A DNA stretch of 21,700 bases, from positions 1 to 21,700 of IMG/VR virus record IMGVR_UViG_3300006350_000965, one strand, 5' to 3'. Shown one piece after another: positions 14,754 to 20,664 of this stretch (the stretch's first letter is position 1; the number at the start of each line of letters is the position of its first letter). The translations under genes and the position numbers were made by a program. Origin of the DNA: a virus. The notes beneath the pieces were generated by a model. That model had not been told where the DNA came from. It was given only the letters and a program-made list of their open reading frames with translations, and did not search any database.

Positions 14754-15407
14754 TTAGTGGACAGTTGTGGACTCGACACACTTCCAATCAGCATCGAAGA
14801 GTTCCAACCCTTTGTCTGTCAGTATGTGGTTGTACATACCATTGAATACCTTAGGTGGTATCGTACATACGTTAGCACCATACTCAAATGCTCTACCCAC
14901 ATCTCTTACGTTGCGGATGGATGCAGCAAGTATCTCTGTGTATACATTCTGTCTAGTGTATACGTTAGCAATGTCCTTGACTAGACATAGACCACCGAAT
15001 GAGTTGTCATCTACTCTACCTACGAATGGTGAGACATACTTTGCACCTGCCTTAGCAGATAGTATTGCCTGTGATGGTGAGAAGATAAGCGTAACGTTTA
15101 CGTTAACAGCAGGTGATAGTTGTTTGCAAACCCATAGACCCTCTGGTGTACAGGGTACTTTGATCGTTGCATTCTTACCAAACTTATTAGCAAGTCTTCT
15201 ACCTTCAGCAAGCATGATCTCATCATTGCCTACTACTTCCATGGATACATCTGTGATGCCCATATCAATTAGTTCTTGGTAAACATCTTCTGGATCTCTA
15301 CCACTCTTTCGTATGAGGGTGGGGTTGGTTGTGACCCCATCAATTAAACCAGTTTCAAATGCAGAGCGTATTACATCTACCTCTGCTGAATCAATAAAAA
15401 GTTTCAT
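14754..15407 (-). CDS. talC: Transaldolase, short cyanophage type
   Basis: The 217-residue enzyme belongs to the small transaldolase/fructose-6-phosphate aldolase family, not the 330-residue host TalB type. D6 (FIDSAEVD), TTNPTLIRKSG at 26-36 and the Schiff-base lysine K83 (TIKVPCTPEGL) are in place, as is AGAKYVSPFVGRVDDN. Transaldolase moves a three-carbon unit between sugar phosphates in the non-oxidative pentose phosphate pathway. Cyanophages carry this form with cp12 to raise NADPH and ribose supply for DNA synthesis. It starts 3 nt after the cp12 stop, so the two are co-expressed. Confidence 0.96.
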   Translation of the reverse strand: MKLFIDSAEVDVIRSAFETGLIDGVTTNPTLIRKSGRDPEDVYQELIDMGITDVSMEVVGNDEIMLAEGRRLANKFGKNATIKVPCTPEGLWVCKQLSPAVNVNVTLIFSPSQAILSAKAGAKYVSPFVGRVDDNSFGGLCLVKDIANVYTRQNVYTEILAASIRNVRDVGRAFEYGANVCTIPPKVFNGMYNHILTDKGLELFDADWKCVESTTVH

Positions 15408-15410
15408 TAG

Positions 15411-15638
15411 TTAGTCGTCATATACTAAGCACTCTGGTTCATCAGGGTGCATGTCACAGAATAATTCTAGTGCGTTTGGATCGTGATGATCGCCTGCAGC
15501 GATCTCTTCTTTATGATGCTCTACGTACTCCTCTAGTTCATGGAGTTCTTCTTTAGCATGTCTGCGTGCTGCAGGATTTGCTAATGGATCATTAACGATC
15601 TCTTGATCTTTTTTAATGTGTTCTTCTATATTTTTCAT
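15411..15638 (-). CDS. cp12: CP12-like Calvin cycle inhibitor
   Basis: The 75-residue protein ends NALELFCDMHPDEPECLVYDD (after residue 54), the signature C-terminus of CP12, with the cysteine pair C61/C70. CP12 bridges GAPDH and phosphoribulokinase and shuts down the Calvin cycle; in phage infection it is thought to divert carbon to the pentose phosphate pathway. The N-terminal helix region (ARRHAKEELHELEEYVEHHK) is present but has no cysteine pair, a feature also known from some marine cyanobacterial forms. GGAGG precedes the ATG by 6 nt. talC follows after 3 nt. Confidence 0.92.
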   Translation of the reverse strand: MKNIEEHIKKDQEIVNDPLANPAARRHAKEELHELEEYVEHHKEEIAAGDHHDPNALELFCDMHPDEPECLVYDD

Positions 15639-15659
15639 TTGTACCTCCGTGATACATTA

Positions 15660-15965
15660 TTATTTATTCTTAAAATACTCTGCTAAGGCACTGTCTAGTG
15701 CATCATCAGGTTGGGTCATGTTCTTTTCTATCTGTTCTCTCCTAGCATTTCGTAACCAAAAGTATTGCATCTGCTGCCAATGACTTGCATCATAGACATC
15801 TACTTCACCTCTGATCTCTTCCCTTGGTAATTTTATATCATCCAAAGTATCAGGACAATAAGTAGGTTCACCATCTAAACGTGGACTACAAGCGTGTGCA
15901 GGTGGGTCTGTGACTGGTGCTGTGCATCCAACCAGTATGATAGGTAGTAGTAGAAATTTAATCAT
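15660..15965 (-). CDS. Putative lipoprotein
   Basis: The 101-residue product begins MIKFLLLPIILVGCTAP, a signal peptide with lipobox LVGC (lipidated C14), so it should be anchored to a membrane on the outer side of the cytoplasmic membrane or in the outer membrane. The mature part has a Cys pair (C26, C37), Trp/Gln-rich WQQMQYFWLRNARREQIEKN and an acidic end. It could be an outer spanin-like or superinfection-exclusion protein, but no inner partner is identified. It is first in the unit with cp12 and talC, after the promoter at 16025-16053. Confidence 0.8.
   Translation of the reverse strand: MIKFLLLPIILVGCTAPVTDPPAHACSPRLDGEPTYCPDTLDDIKLPREEIRGEVDVYDASHWQQMQYFWLRNARREQIEKNMTQPDDALDSALAEYFKNK
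15661..15668 (-). promoter_or_regulatory. Late-promoter-like octamer before cp12
   Basis: AATAAATA on the minus strand lies 22 nt before the cp12 ATG, at the very end of the lipoprotein gene. If active, cp12-talC would be expressed late as well as from the upstream sigma70 promoter. The match overlaps Lys-Asn-Lys-stop codons, so chance is possible. Confidence 0.4.
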
Positions 15966-16024
15966 CGTAAGTTAGTATTGCATAGATCACAAAGGATACT
16001 GCTGCTACTAATGTGAATACCATT

Positions 16025-16053
16025 ATATTAACACTATGTACTACAGTTGTCAA
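16025..16053 (-). promoter_or_regulatory. sigma70-type promoter of lipoprotein-cp12-talC
   Basis: The minus strand reads TTGACA (16053-16048), 17 nt, TAATAT (16030-16025). It overlaps the stop of the upstream 97-residue gene and would give a leader of about 50 nt before ATG 15965. Confidence 0.8.
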
Positions 16054-16343
16054 TCCCTTTGTCTCCAATCGTCACTACGTTTATTCTGAAACCAATCTGC
16101 TATGTCATCAGCACCACTAAATCCTTTCTTGTTTGACTTAGGATCTCCTAGGTCTAGGAACTTTAAACAGGAACCATCTTCATCAGTTGTCAATCTTCTT
16201 GCTTGACTCAGCATACCTCGTGCTGATGTATTCCTTTTTGATAATTTCTCTGCCCATATCATATCATCCAAACTTACTTCTTGTTCTGCAGCGATTGCTT
16301 TACAGATACCCACTAACCGTAGGCGGTATGCTGTTGATAACAT
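16050..16343 (-). CDS. Small basic protein of unknown function
   Basis: The 97-residue product has an N-terminal helical region (YRLRLVGICKAIAAEQEVSL) and a basic middle (EKLSKRNTSARGMLSQARRL). A C-terminal part DDIADWFQNKRSDDWRQRD looks like a small alpha-helical domain. No metal site, signal or membrane helix is seen. It could bind nucleic acid, judging only by charge. The next promoter overlaps its stop codon, so the unit ends here. Function not recognised. Confidence 0.75.
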   Translation of the reverse strand: MLSTAYRLRLVGICKAIAAEQEVSLDDMIWAEKLSKRNTSARGMLSQARRLTTDEDGSCLKFLDLGDPKSNKKGFSGADDIADWFQNKRSDDWRQRD

Positions 16344-16412
16344 ATTCTAATATTTTATATTAATTAGTCTTATTTAAGCATATAAATCACGTCACTGCGA
16401 GGATTGTGTTGG

Positions 16413-16517
16413 TCACACAATAATTGGATGCTGCCATGCGATTGGTATTAAAAACCAACCTGTACCAAATATAATTCCGAAGATGATACAGGATGATTTG
16501 AGAGGGAGGTTTCTCAT
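16413..16517 (-). CDS. 34-residue hydrophobic peptide
   Basis: A short frame from ATG 16517 encodes MRNLPLKSSCIIFGIIFGTG then WFLIPIAWQHPIIV: a basic N-terminus and one membrane helix. It starts 24 nt downstream of a perfect TATAAATA octamer, a spacing suited to a late transcript. The Shine-Dalgarno is weak (AAAGAG). The 69 bp between its stop and the next ATG contain only AT-rich sequence with a short TAATATAAAATATTA dyad-like stretch. Probable small membrane protein; function unknown. Confidence 0.5.
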   Translation of the reverse strand: MRNLPLKSSCIIFGIIFGTGWFLIPIAWQHPIIV

Positions 16518-16540
16518 TGAACTCTTTCAAAGTACAATAC

Positions 16541-16548
16541 TATTTATA
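16541..16548 (-). promoter_or_regulatory. T4-type late promoter TATAAATA
   Basis: This is a perfect T4 late-promoter octamer on the minus strand in an intergenic gap, with the start of transcription expected about 5-7 nt downstream and ATG 16517 after that. It is the best late-promoter match in the window and supports a T4-like late sigma factor elsewhere in the genome. Confidence 0.7.
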
Positions 16549-16569
16549 GCATAGACTAAGTAATTATGC

Positions 16570-16845
16570 CTAGTCGTGTTTGCATTCTCTGACTTCAGAC
16601 CAACCACCTTGTTCTAACCACATTTTATAGTGTGGGTTATACCATGCGTCACTAATATTATAAGAAGGCATGATAACCTCTCTGATATATCTTCTGTTCT
16701 CACTTGCTGTGACTTCCACATTGTTAAGTCGTTGTCCTTCAAGAAGTGAAACTCTATTCTGTATGCCTGATAAAAACCAAACCATACCACCCGCTTGAGC
16801 AGCAAGGAATGTAATCATAGCAACTGGAATTTTAAACTCCTTCAT
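16570..16845 (-). CDS. Small membrane-anchored protein
   Basis: The 91-residue product starts with a membrane helix (IPVAMITFLAAQAGGMVWFL, about 6-25). A short helical linker follows (NRVSLLEGQRLNNVEV), then a polar C-terminal part rich in Trp and Tyr, ending WSEVRECKHD. Topology is most like a type II anchor with a periplasmic domain, as for inner spanins or lysis regulators, but no such assignment can be supported further. It overlaps the upstream gene by ATGA. Confidence 0.75.
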   Translation of the reverse strand: MKEFKIPVAMITFLAAQAGGMVWFLSGIQNRVSLLEGQRLNNVEVTASENRRYIREVIMPSYNISDAWYNPHYKMWLEQGGWSEVRECKHD

Positions 16846-17015
16846 AATAGTATAGCACCAATAACAAATCCTTTAGCGAATGCAAGGCAAAGCATTTGAT
16901 AATCAGACAAGTTAAACTTGTTCTGGATCTTCTTTGCCACTTTCTTATCCCATTCTTTCACATGATACAAAGCATGTGAAACTGGGTTCATCTTTTCGTG
17001 ATCTCCACAAGTCAT
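16842..17015 (-). CDS. 57-residue membrane-associated protein
   Basis: ATG 17015 is preferred: GAGGA lies 5-6 nt upstream and the ATG overlaps the upstream stop as TAATG. The longer frame from 17054 would lie inside the neighbouring gene. The protein has a basic amphipathic part (HVKEWDKKVAKKIQNKFNLS) and a hydrophobic C-terminus (YQMLCLAFAKGFVIGAILL), consistent with a tail anchor. Function unknown. Confidence 0.7.
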   Translation of the reverse strand: MTCGDHEKMNPVSHALYHVKEWDKKVAKKIQNKFNLSDYQMLCLAFAKGFVIGAILL

Positions 17016-17218
17016 TAGAATTCCTCGTTGTTGAATAGTCTTCGTTTCTCCCACGTCTGACCAGACGTAGAACCTTTACAAGGATTTATACAGGCATCAT
17101 CCTTGATATCATTACACAGTAGACCTGCAAGGTCATGTGGGCATCCTTCCTTACCTGTAGCCCAGTACAGTTGATCATCCAACCAACGTGATTGACATAC
17201 TGGACATTCTTTAATCAT
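17015..17218 (-). CDS. Small cysteine-rich zinc-ribbon-like protein
   Basis: The 67-residue product carries CPVC (C5, C8), a third Cys in EGCPHDLAGLLC (C26, C35) and C43/C47. The first four likely bind zinc. The rest is hydrophilic and ends in an acidic tail. GGAGGTATC directly before the ATG is a strong ribosome site. It overlaps the oxygenase-like gene by 8 nt. A DNA- or protein-binding role is possible but not shown. Confidence 0.75.
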   Translation of the reverse strand: MIKECPVCQSRWLDDQLYWATGKEGCPHDLAGLLCNDIKDDACINPCKGSTSGQTWEKRRLFNNEEF

Positions 17219-17780
17219 GATACCTCCATATACATTGACCTCTACCTATCTTCTCAGAATATGCTGATACTTTATCTTCTGGTCTATGATATGATCTCAA
17301 CATTATATTACCTGCTACGATCAATCTGTCAACACCCTCCTCCTTTACTGGATCAACACCATGAAGTCTCCATGGTGGGAAGGCAAAGATGTCTCCACTC
17401 TCCTGATGTGTGGGATATATCTTATTGTTATCATCGTCTATGAAGTAGAAGCAACTCTGTTTAGTTGCGTCAATGATATGTGTGAAGGATATGATCTCAT
17501 TACTAGTGAAGTGTGCATGAAGTGGGTGACTATCAGTGTCTGAGTTATACATCTGACACCACAAACTAAAATCATACTGGGATCTCTTGAACATCCCCAA
17601 GTCTGACATCATATCCTTGATGACCTCAGAATAGTAAGGAATTAATAAATCAGAGAACTTATCTCCCGATTGAAAAGAGGAATAAAATCTGGTCTTATCT
17701 AGATGATCTTCCTCTATTGCATTCTTTATCCTATCCTTCAGATCAGAAGGCATTATATAATTTGAATTCCAAATCAACAT
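17211..17780 (-). CDS. 2OG-Fe(II) oxygenase-like protein
   Basis: The 189-residue protein has DSHPLHAHFTSNEIISFTHI near residue 85 and FPPWRLHGVDPVKEEG then VDRLIVAGNIML near residue 138-162. The H-x-H, later H and distal R fit the jelly-roll 2OG-Fe(II) oxygenase group (family 5) common in T4-like cyanophages, in which the R binds 2-oxoglutarate. Iron ligands would be one or both His of HAH and the H of RLHGV; a plain HxD is not present. Substrate unknown. A GGGTAA/TTACCC hairpin lies just upstream, and no Shine-Dalgarno is visible. Confidence 0.7.
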   Translation of the reverse strand: MLIWNSNYIMPSDLKDRIKNAIEEDHLDKTRFYSSFQSGDKFSDLLIPYYSEVIKDMMSDLGMFKRSQYDFSLWCQMYNSDTDSHPLHAHFTSNEIISFTHIIDATKQSCFYFIDDDNNKIYPTHQESGDIFAFPPWRLHGVDPVKEEGVDRLIVAGNIMLRSYHRPEDKVSAYSEKIGRGQCIWRYHD

Positions 17781-17791
17781 AAAAATCTAAG

Positions 17792-17818
17792 GGGTAAAAA
17801 ATTACCCGAATTTTTTTT
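17792..17818 (+). terminator. Plus-strand terminator-like hairpin with T8
   Basis: On the plus strand GGGTAA-aaaa-TTACCC is followed by GAA and eight T. The stem is only 6 bp. No rightward gene precedes it. On the minus strand the stem has A before it and no T tract after it, so it would not terminate leftward transcripts well. Confidence 0.35.
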
Positions 17819-17833
17819 CCGACTTTCTGGTAA

Positions 17834-18046
17834 TCAGTCCCACGTTTTCGGATAGTGTGCTTCTATATTACATGTGCTTTCTGGATCCCAACAGTCAGGG
17901 CAGTCCATCTCTTGTGCATAATCTTTTATCTTACTGATAGTCTTGTCGTAATGATATCCTAAGGTTGCATCCTGTGTACGAACTACAGCAGCATAATACT
18001 CACACGCATGAAGCATACGTTGTATATCTCTTCCATGAAACTGCAT
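17834..18046 (-). CDS. Small unknown protein with Cys motifs
   Basis: The product is 70 residues from ATG 18046, which overlaps the preceding stop as TGATG and has AGGGGG about 10 nt upstream. The N-terminal half is helical (DIQRMLHACEYYAAVVRTQD) and the C-terminal half holds CPDCWDPESTC, a possible metal site with three Cys and a later His. It is the last gene of the unit started inside the psbA terminator. Function not recognised. Confidence 0.7.
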   Translation of the reverse strand: MQFHGRDIQRMLHACEYYAAVVRTQDATLGYHYDKTISKIKDYAQEMDCPDCWDPESTCNIEAHYPKTWD

Positions 18047-18294
18047 CAATATGTCCCCCTATAAAGCCATTCATCTGATTCATCTTCTGGAAAATCATAA
18101 GGACCTTCCAGTTTCTTTTCGTGTTCTCTCTCATCTAGTACCTCATTGATAAGATCTTTGAGTTCTATCTTGAGTGAATCAGATATGATATTGAGTTTAT
18201 TGACTTGCATTGGTTTGATAGCAGCACGCTGCTCTTCAAGAGTTCTGCCACTCTTACCATCCCCAAATGACATGCCCTGTGTATCTATCTTCAT
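18046..18294 (-). CDS. Small acidic unknown protein
   Basis: I choose ATG 18294 (82 residues), which forms ATGA with the preceding stop; a TTG four codons earlier is less likely. The N-terminus KIDTQGMSFGDGKSGRTLEE is glycine-rich. A helix (NIISDSLKIELKDLINEVLD) and a very acidic C-terminus ending SDEWLYRGTY follow. No known domain is seen. Probably cytoplasmic. Confidence 0.7.
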   Translation of the reverse strand: MKIDTQGMSFGDGKSGRTLEEQRAAIKPMQVNKLNIISDSLKIELKDLINEVLDEREHEKKLEGPYDFPEDESDEWLYRGTY

Positions 18295-18578
18295 ATTCCA
18301 TTCCAAAAAGTATCCGATGGTGTCTGCATGTTTCTTGATATAATATACAAACCTATGTTACATAAGAACCAGAACAAATTGGTCACCCATGCCTGTCTCC
18401 AACAGTATCTTCTGTTGCTCTGTACAATGTACATGTTTCTCTCATTCATTGACGCATCAACTGATAGAGGTCTGAACTTAAGAACTTGTTCTAATACTAG
18501 TGAGATTACAAATCCAATCGCAAAGATATAAAATAAGAGGTTTAAAAAACCTGCATTAAAAAGTAAGAAACTAATCAT
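18291..18578 (-). CDS. Small multi-pass membrane protein
   Basis: From ATG 18578 the product is 95 residues; ATG 18587 is possible but leaves no room for a ribosome site. Two hydrophobic stretches are seen: FLLFNAGFLNLLFYIFAIGF (about 3-29, running on to VISLVL) and WVTNLFWFLCNIGLYII (about 65-81), joined by a polar loop. It follows the PsbN-like copy 2 with an 8-nt overlap, in the place that the 66-residue gene holds in copy 1, but the two are unrelated. Function unknown. Confidence 0.7.
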   Translation of the reverse strand: MISFLLFNAGFLNLLFYIFAIGFVISLVLEQVLKFRPLSVDASMNERNMYIVQSNRRYCWRQAWVTNLFWFLCNIGLYIISRNMQTPSDTFWNGI

Positions 18579-18795
18579 CGTGATCATCCCAAGGGTCTGC
18601 TAACTCTTTGTTGTTAAAGAATGCTTTGTACACTCCAAAACCTGCCAGTAATACTGTGATTACTGCAACTGATATACCAAACGTCATGTTTGGATTGGCA
18701 TTGTAATGCGGTATGATTGCATTACACTTAGTCCATGTACCAGGTAGTGTGTACACTGGAGGACATGATAATAATAAGTCGCGTATAGCGTACAT
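18571..18795 (-). CDS. PsbN-like membrane protein, copy 2
   Basis: The preferred start is ATG 18795 (74 residues), with GGGAAG just upstream and only 1 nt after the preceding stop. SCPPVYTLPGTWTKCNAIIP is identical to copy 1. The membrane helix FGISVAVITVLLAGFGVYKA and tail KELADPWDDHDD carry the PsbN-like G-V-Y-x-x-F and L-x-DPWDDH-x-D pattern. PsbN assists PSII assembly and repair and is a single-helix thylakoid protein, so a role beside phage psbA is attractive. The N-terminal Cys pair segment is not part of classical PsbN. Assignment is by motif only. Confidence 0.65.
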   Translation of the reverse strand: MYAIRDLLLSCPPVYTLPGTWTKCNAIIPHYNANPNMTFGISVAVITVLLAGFGVYKAFFNNKELADPWDDHDD

Positions 18796-18796
18796 T

Positions 18797-19165
18797 TCAC
18801 TTCCCATAATTAAATATTTTTTGAATTGGTACTTGTTTAATTTTATCTATGACATCAACCTCTACTCTATCCACAATCTTATCGAGTACATCAATATCAA
18901 TGTGCATGAATGGAGGAATGATACCTAACAATCTTAGCAAACCATCTACGAATAGTGCGAGTGCGGTGAACCCTAATATCATACTGATGACAGTAGCATC
19001 ACGATTATGTTTACGCATTGATTCTTCATCAATCTTTCTTGCTTCATCAATAGCATACTTAATGAGAGCATTCACCTCTGCCTTAGTGTAAGTATCATTC
19101 CCTAAAGTTGAGAATGGAAACTCCGCAAAGACAGACTTTCTTTTTTCTTTCGTAGGTGCTTTCAT
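18797..19165 (-). CDS. Membrane protein paired with PsbN-like protein, copy 2
   Basis: The 122-residue protein has a divergent basic N-terminus (KAPTKEKRKSVFAEFP), then EARKIDEESMRKHNRDATVI and a membrane segment SMILGFTALALFVDGLLRLL. The amphipathic tail is VLDKIVDRVEVDVIDKIKQV and PIQKIF. From the EESM region onward it is nearly identical to the protein at 12386-12763. GAGGGAAG sits right before the ATG, and ATGA overlaps the 58-residue gene. The PsbN-like gene follows after 1 nt, so here the pair is tightly coupled. Confidence 0.8.
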   Translation of the reverse strand: MKAPTKEKRKSVFAEFPFSTLGNDTYTKAEVNALIKYAIDEARKIDEESMRKHNRDATVISMILGFTALALFVDGLLRLLGIIPPFMHIDIDVLDKIVDRVEVDVIDKIKQVPIQKIFNYGK

Positions 19166-19338
19166 CTTCCCTCTCTTGATCTGTTTCTAATAACAATATG
19201 ATTACCTTCAATCTTAAAGTCTAAGTAGTCTCTATGATCCCATTGTAATTTATCATATAGGTCGTTTAACTTGTTCATGTCATCCCACAGGTCAGAAGGG
19301 GTTGGTTCTCCCCAAAATGGATTGTCGTCTGGGTTCAT
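19162..19338 (-). CDS. 58-residue acidic protein
   Basis: The frame from ATG 19338 encodes NPDDNPFWGEPTPSDLWDDM, then NKLNDLYDKLQWDHRDYLDF and KIEGNHIVIRNRSREGR. It is acidic at the N-terminus and basic at the C-terminus, with no signal or membrane helix. It ends in ATGA overlap with the paired membrane protein. It is first in the unit begun by the promoter at 19399-19427, with a leader of about 54 nt. Function unknown. Confidence 0.65.
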   Translation of the reverse strand: MNPDDNPFWGEPTPSDLWDDMNKLNDLYDKLQWDHRDYLDFKIEGNHIVIRNRSREGR

Positions 19339-19370
19339 TCTGAATAATGATTTGTACTATTTAATCTCAT

Positions 19371-19400
19371 AAAAAAAATGAGGGGAGCATTTCCCCTCAT
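19371..19400 (-). terminator. Intrinsic terminator of psbA
   Basis: On the minus strand a 9-bp perfect stem (ATGAGGGGA with TCCCCTCAT, 5-nt loop) is followed by eight T. It lies 24 nt after the psbA stop and is the strongest terminator in the window. The -10 of another promoter overlaps its first two bases. Confidence 0.93.
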
Positions 19401-19427
19401 TATATCTTAGTTTACTAACAGTGTCAA
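19399..19427 (-). promoter_or_regulatory. Perfect sigma70 consensus promoter inside psbA end/terminator
   Basis: The minus strand reads TTGACA (19427-19422), 17 nt, TATAAT (19404-19399), a full consensus match at both hexamers. The -35 includes the psbA stop codon. Transcription should start near 19392, after the 5' arm of the psbA terminator, so that RNA would lack the stem and read through to the genes from 19338 down. Confidence 0.85.
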
Positions 19428-20512
19428 CCTATTGAAGGTGCTGTTAGTGCAACTGTTGTTGTCTCAGCACTTGCTAAGTCAAGTGGGAAGTTGTGTGCAT
19501 TTCTTTCATGCATAACTTCCATACCTAGGTTTGCTCTGTTAAGCACGTCACCCCATGTTGGGACGATTTTTCCGTTAGCATCAACAACTGATTGGTTAAA
19601 GTTGAAACCATTCAAGTTGAATGCCATTGTGCATATACCCATGGATGTTAACCATACGCATACAACAGGGAAAACTGCTAGGAAGAAGTGAAGACTTCTT
19701 GAGTTGTTGAAAGAAGCATACTGGAAGATAAGACGACCAAAGTAACCGTGAGCAGCTACAATGTTGTATGTTTCTTCTTCTTGTCCGAACTTATAACCGT
19801 AGTTCTGGGACTCATCCTCTGTAGTTTCTCTGATTAGAGATGATGTAACTAAAGAACCGTGCATTGCACTGAAAAGACTACCACCGAACATACCTGCAAC
19901 ACCTGCCATGTGGAAAGGATGCATTAGTATGTTGTGCTCTGCTTGGAACACGAACATAAAGTTGAACGTACCAGAAATTCCTAAAGGCATACCATCAGAG
20001 AAAGATCCCTGACCGAATGGATATACTAGGAATACAGCGAATGCTGCAGATACAGGTGCTGAATATGCTACACAGATCCATGGTCTCATACCTAGTCTGT
20101 ATGATAATTCCCACTGTCTACCCATGTAGGCAGAGATTCCGATTAGGAAGTGGAAGATTACCAACTGGTATGGGCCACCGTTGTATAACCACTCATCGAT
20201 TGTTGCTGCTTCCCAAATTGGGTAGAAGTGTAAACCGATAGCGTTTGATGATGGAACAACTGCACCAGAGATGATGTTGTTACCATACATTAAAGAACCA
20301 GCAACTGGCTCTCTGATTCCGTCGATATCGACTGGAGGTGCAGCAATAAATGCTACGATGAAACAAGCTGCAGCTGTTAGCAGACATGGAATCATGAGAA
20401 CACCAAACCAACCAACGTAAAGTCTGTTGTTTGTTGATGTTACCCACTCGCAGAACTCTGGCCATCCCTTTAGGATACCACCTCTACTGCGTGTTAAATT
20501 AGAAGTTGTCAT
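19424..20512 (-). CDS. psbA: Photosystem II reaction-centre protein D1
   Basis: The 362-residue D1 is full length with a three-residue offset from standard numbering. Tyr-Z (Y164), the Mn and chlorophyll ligands D173, E192, H193, H201, H218, H275, H335, E336, H340 and D345, and the processing site after A347 (NFPLDLA) are all present. Q133 equals the Gln-130 type of low-light D1:1 forms. Five membrane helices are kept. The N-terminus ([20 protein letters not shown]) is of marine picocyanobacterial type. Phage D1 replaces the rapidly damaged host protein so that photosynthesis continues during infection. No intron is present. No Shine-Dalgarno is visible. Confidence 0.99.
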   Translation of the reverse strand: MTTSNLTRSRGGILKGWPEFCEWVTSTNNRLYVGWFGVLMIPCLLTAAACFIVAFIAAPPVDIDGIREPVAGSLMYGNNIISGAVVPSSNAIGLHFYPIWEAATIDEWLYNGGPYQLVIFHFLIGISAYMGRQWELSYRLGMRPWICVAYSAPVSAAFAVFLVYPFGQGSFSDGMPLGISGTFNFMFVFQAEHNILMHPFHMAGVAGMFGGSLFSAMHGSLVTSSLIRETTEDESQNYGYKFGQEEETYNIVAAHGYFGRLIFQYASFNNSRSLHFFLAVFPVVCVWLTSMGICTMAFNLNGFNFNQSVVDANGKIVPTWGDVLNRANLGMEVMHERNAHNFPLDLASAETTTVALTAPSIG

Positions 20513-20664
20513 TAGTAAGACGTTTTTAAGTAGGGCATCAAGGGTAGATGCGAAACTTATTTCCAGTAATCCCTCACTACTGGATATGAAGACGTAATTT
20601 ATCCTCCCATAGGTCTTGGTTAGCGGGAGTTGTAATGTGTTAAAAGAAACACCTTCCGTTATTT
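20513..20664 (-). promoter_or_regulatory. psbA 5' leader
   Basis: About 150 nt separate the promoter from the psbA ATG. The leader contains a hairpin CCAGTA/TACTGG (20563-20583), a short CATC/GATG stem near 20536-20550, and a purine-rich GGGAGGATAAATTA near 20597-20610 with no ATG in reach. Long psbA leaders are targets of light-dependent control in cyanobacteria; whether this one acts so is unknown. No gene is seen in it. Confidence 0.5.

Noticed and set aside
14767-15282. 171-codon open frame on the plus strand
   Set aside because: It lies wholly antisense to talC, whose protein has all family residues; the plus frame has low-complexity Ser/Leu/Thr content and no ribosome site.
15958-16023. 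21-codon frame encoding MVFTLVAAVSFVIYAILTYDD
   Set aside because: It looks like a membrane peptide and abuts the lipoprotein start, but the promoter -10 ends 2 nt before its ATG, leaving no leader or ribosome site. It could only be translated from a longer upstream RNA, so I do not list it.
16614-16805. 63-codon frame on the minus strand
   Set aside because: It is an alternative frame inside the membrane-anchored gene 16570-16845, which has coupled ends and a clear membrane helix.
20280-20465. 61-codon minus-strand frame within psbA
   Set aside because: It is out of frame with the complete D1 protein and is rich in Arg/Ser/Cys, typical of a shadow frame.
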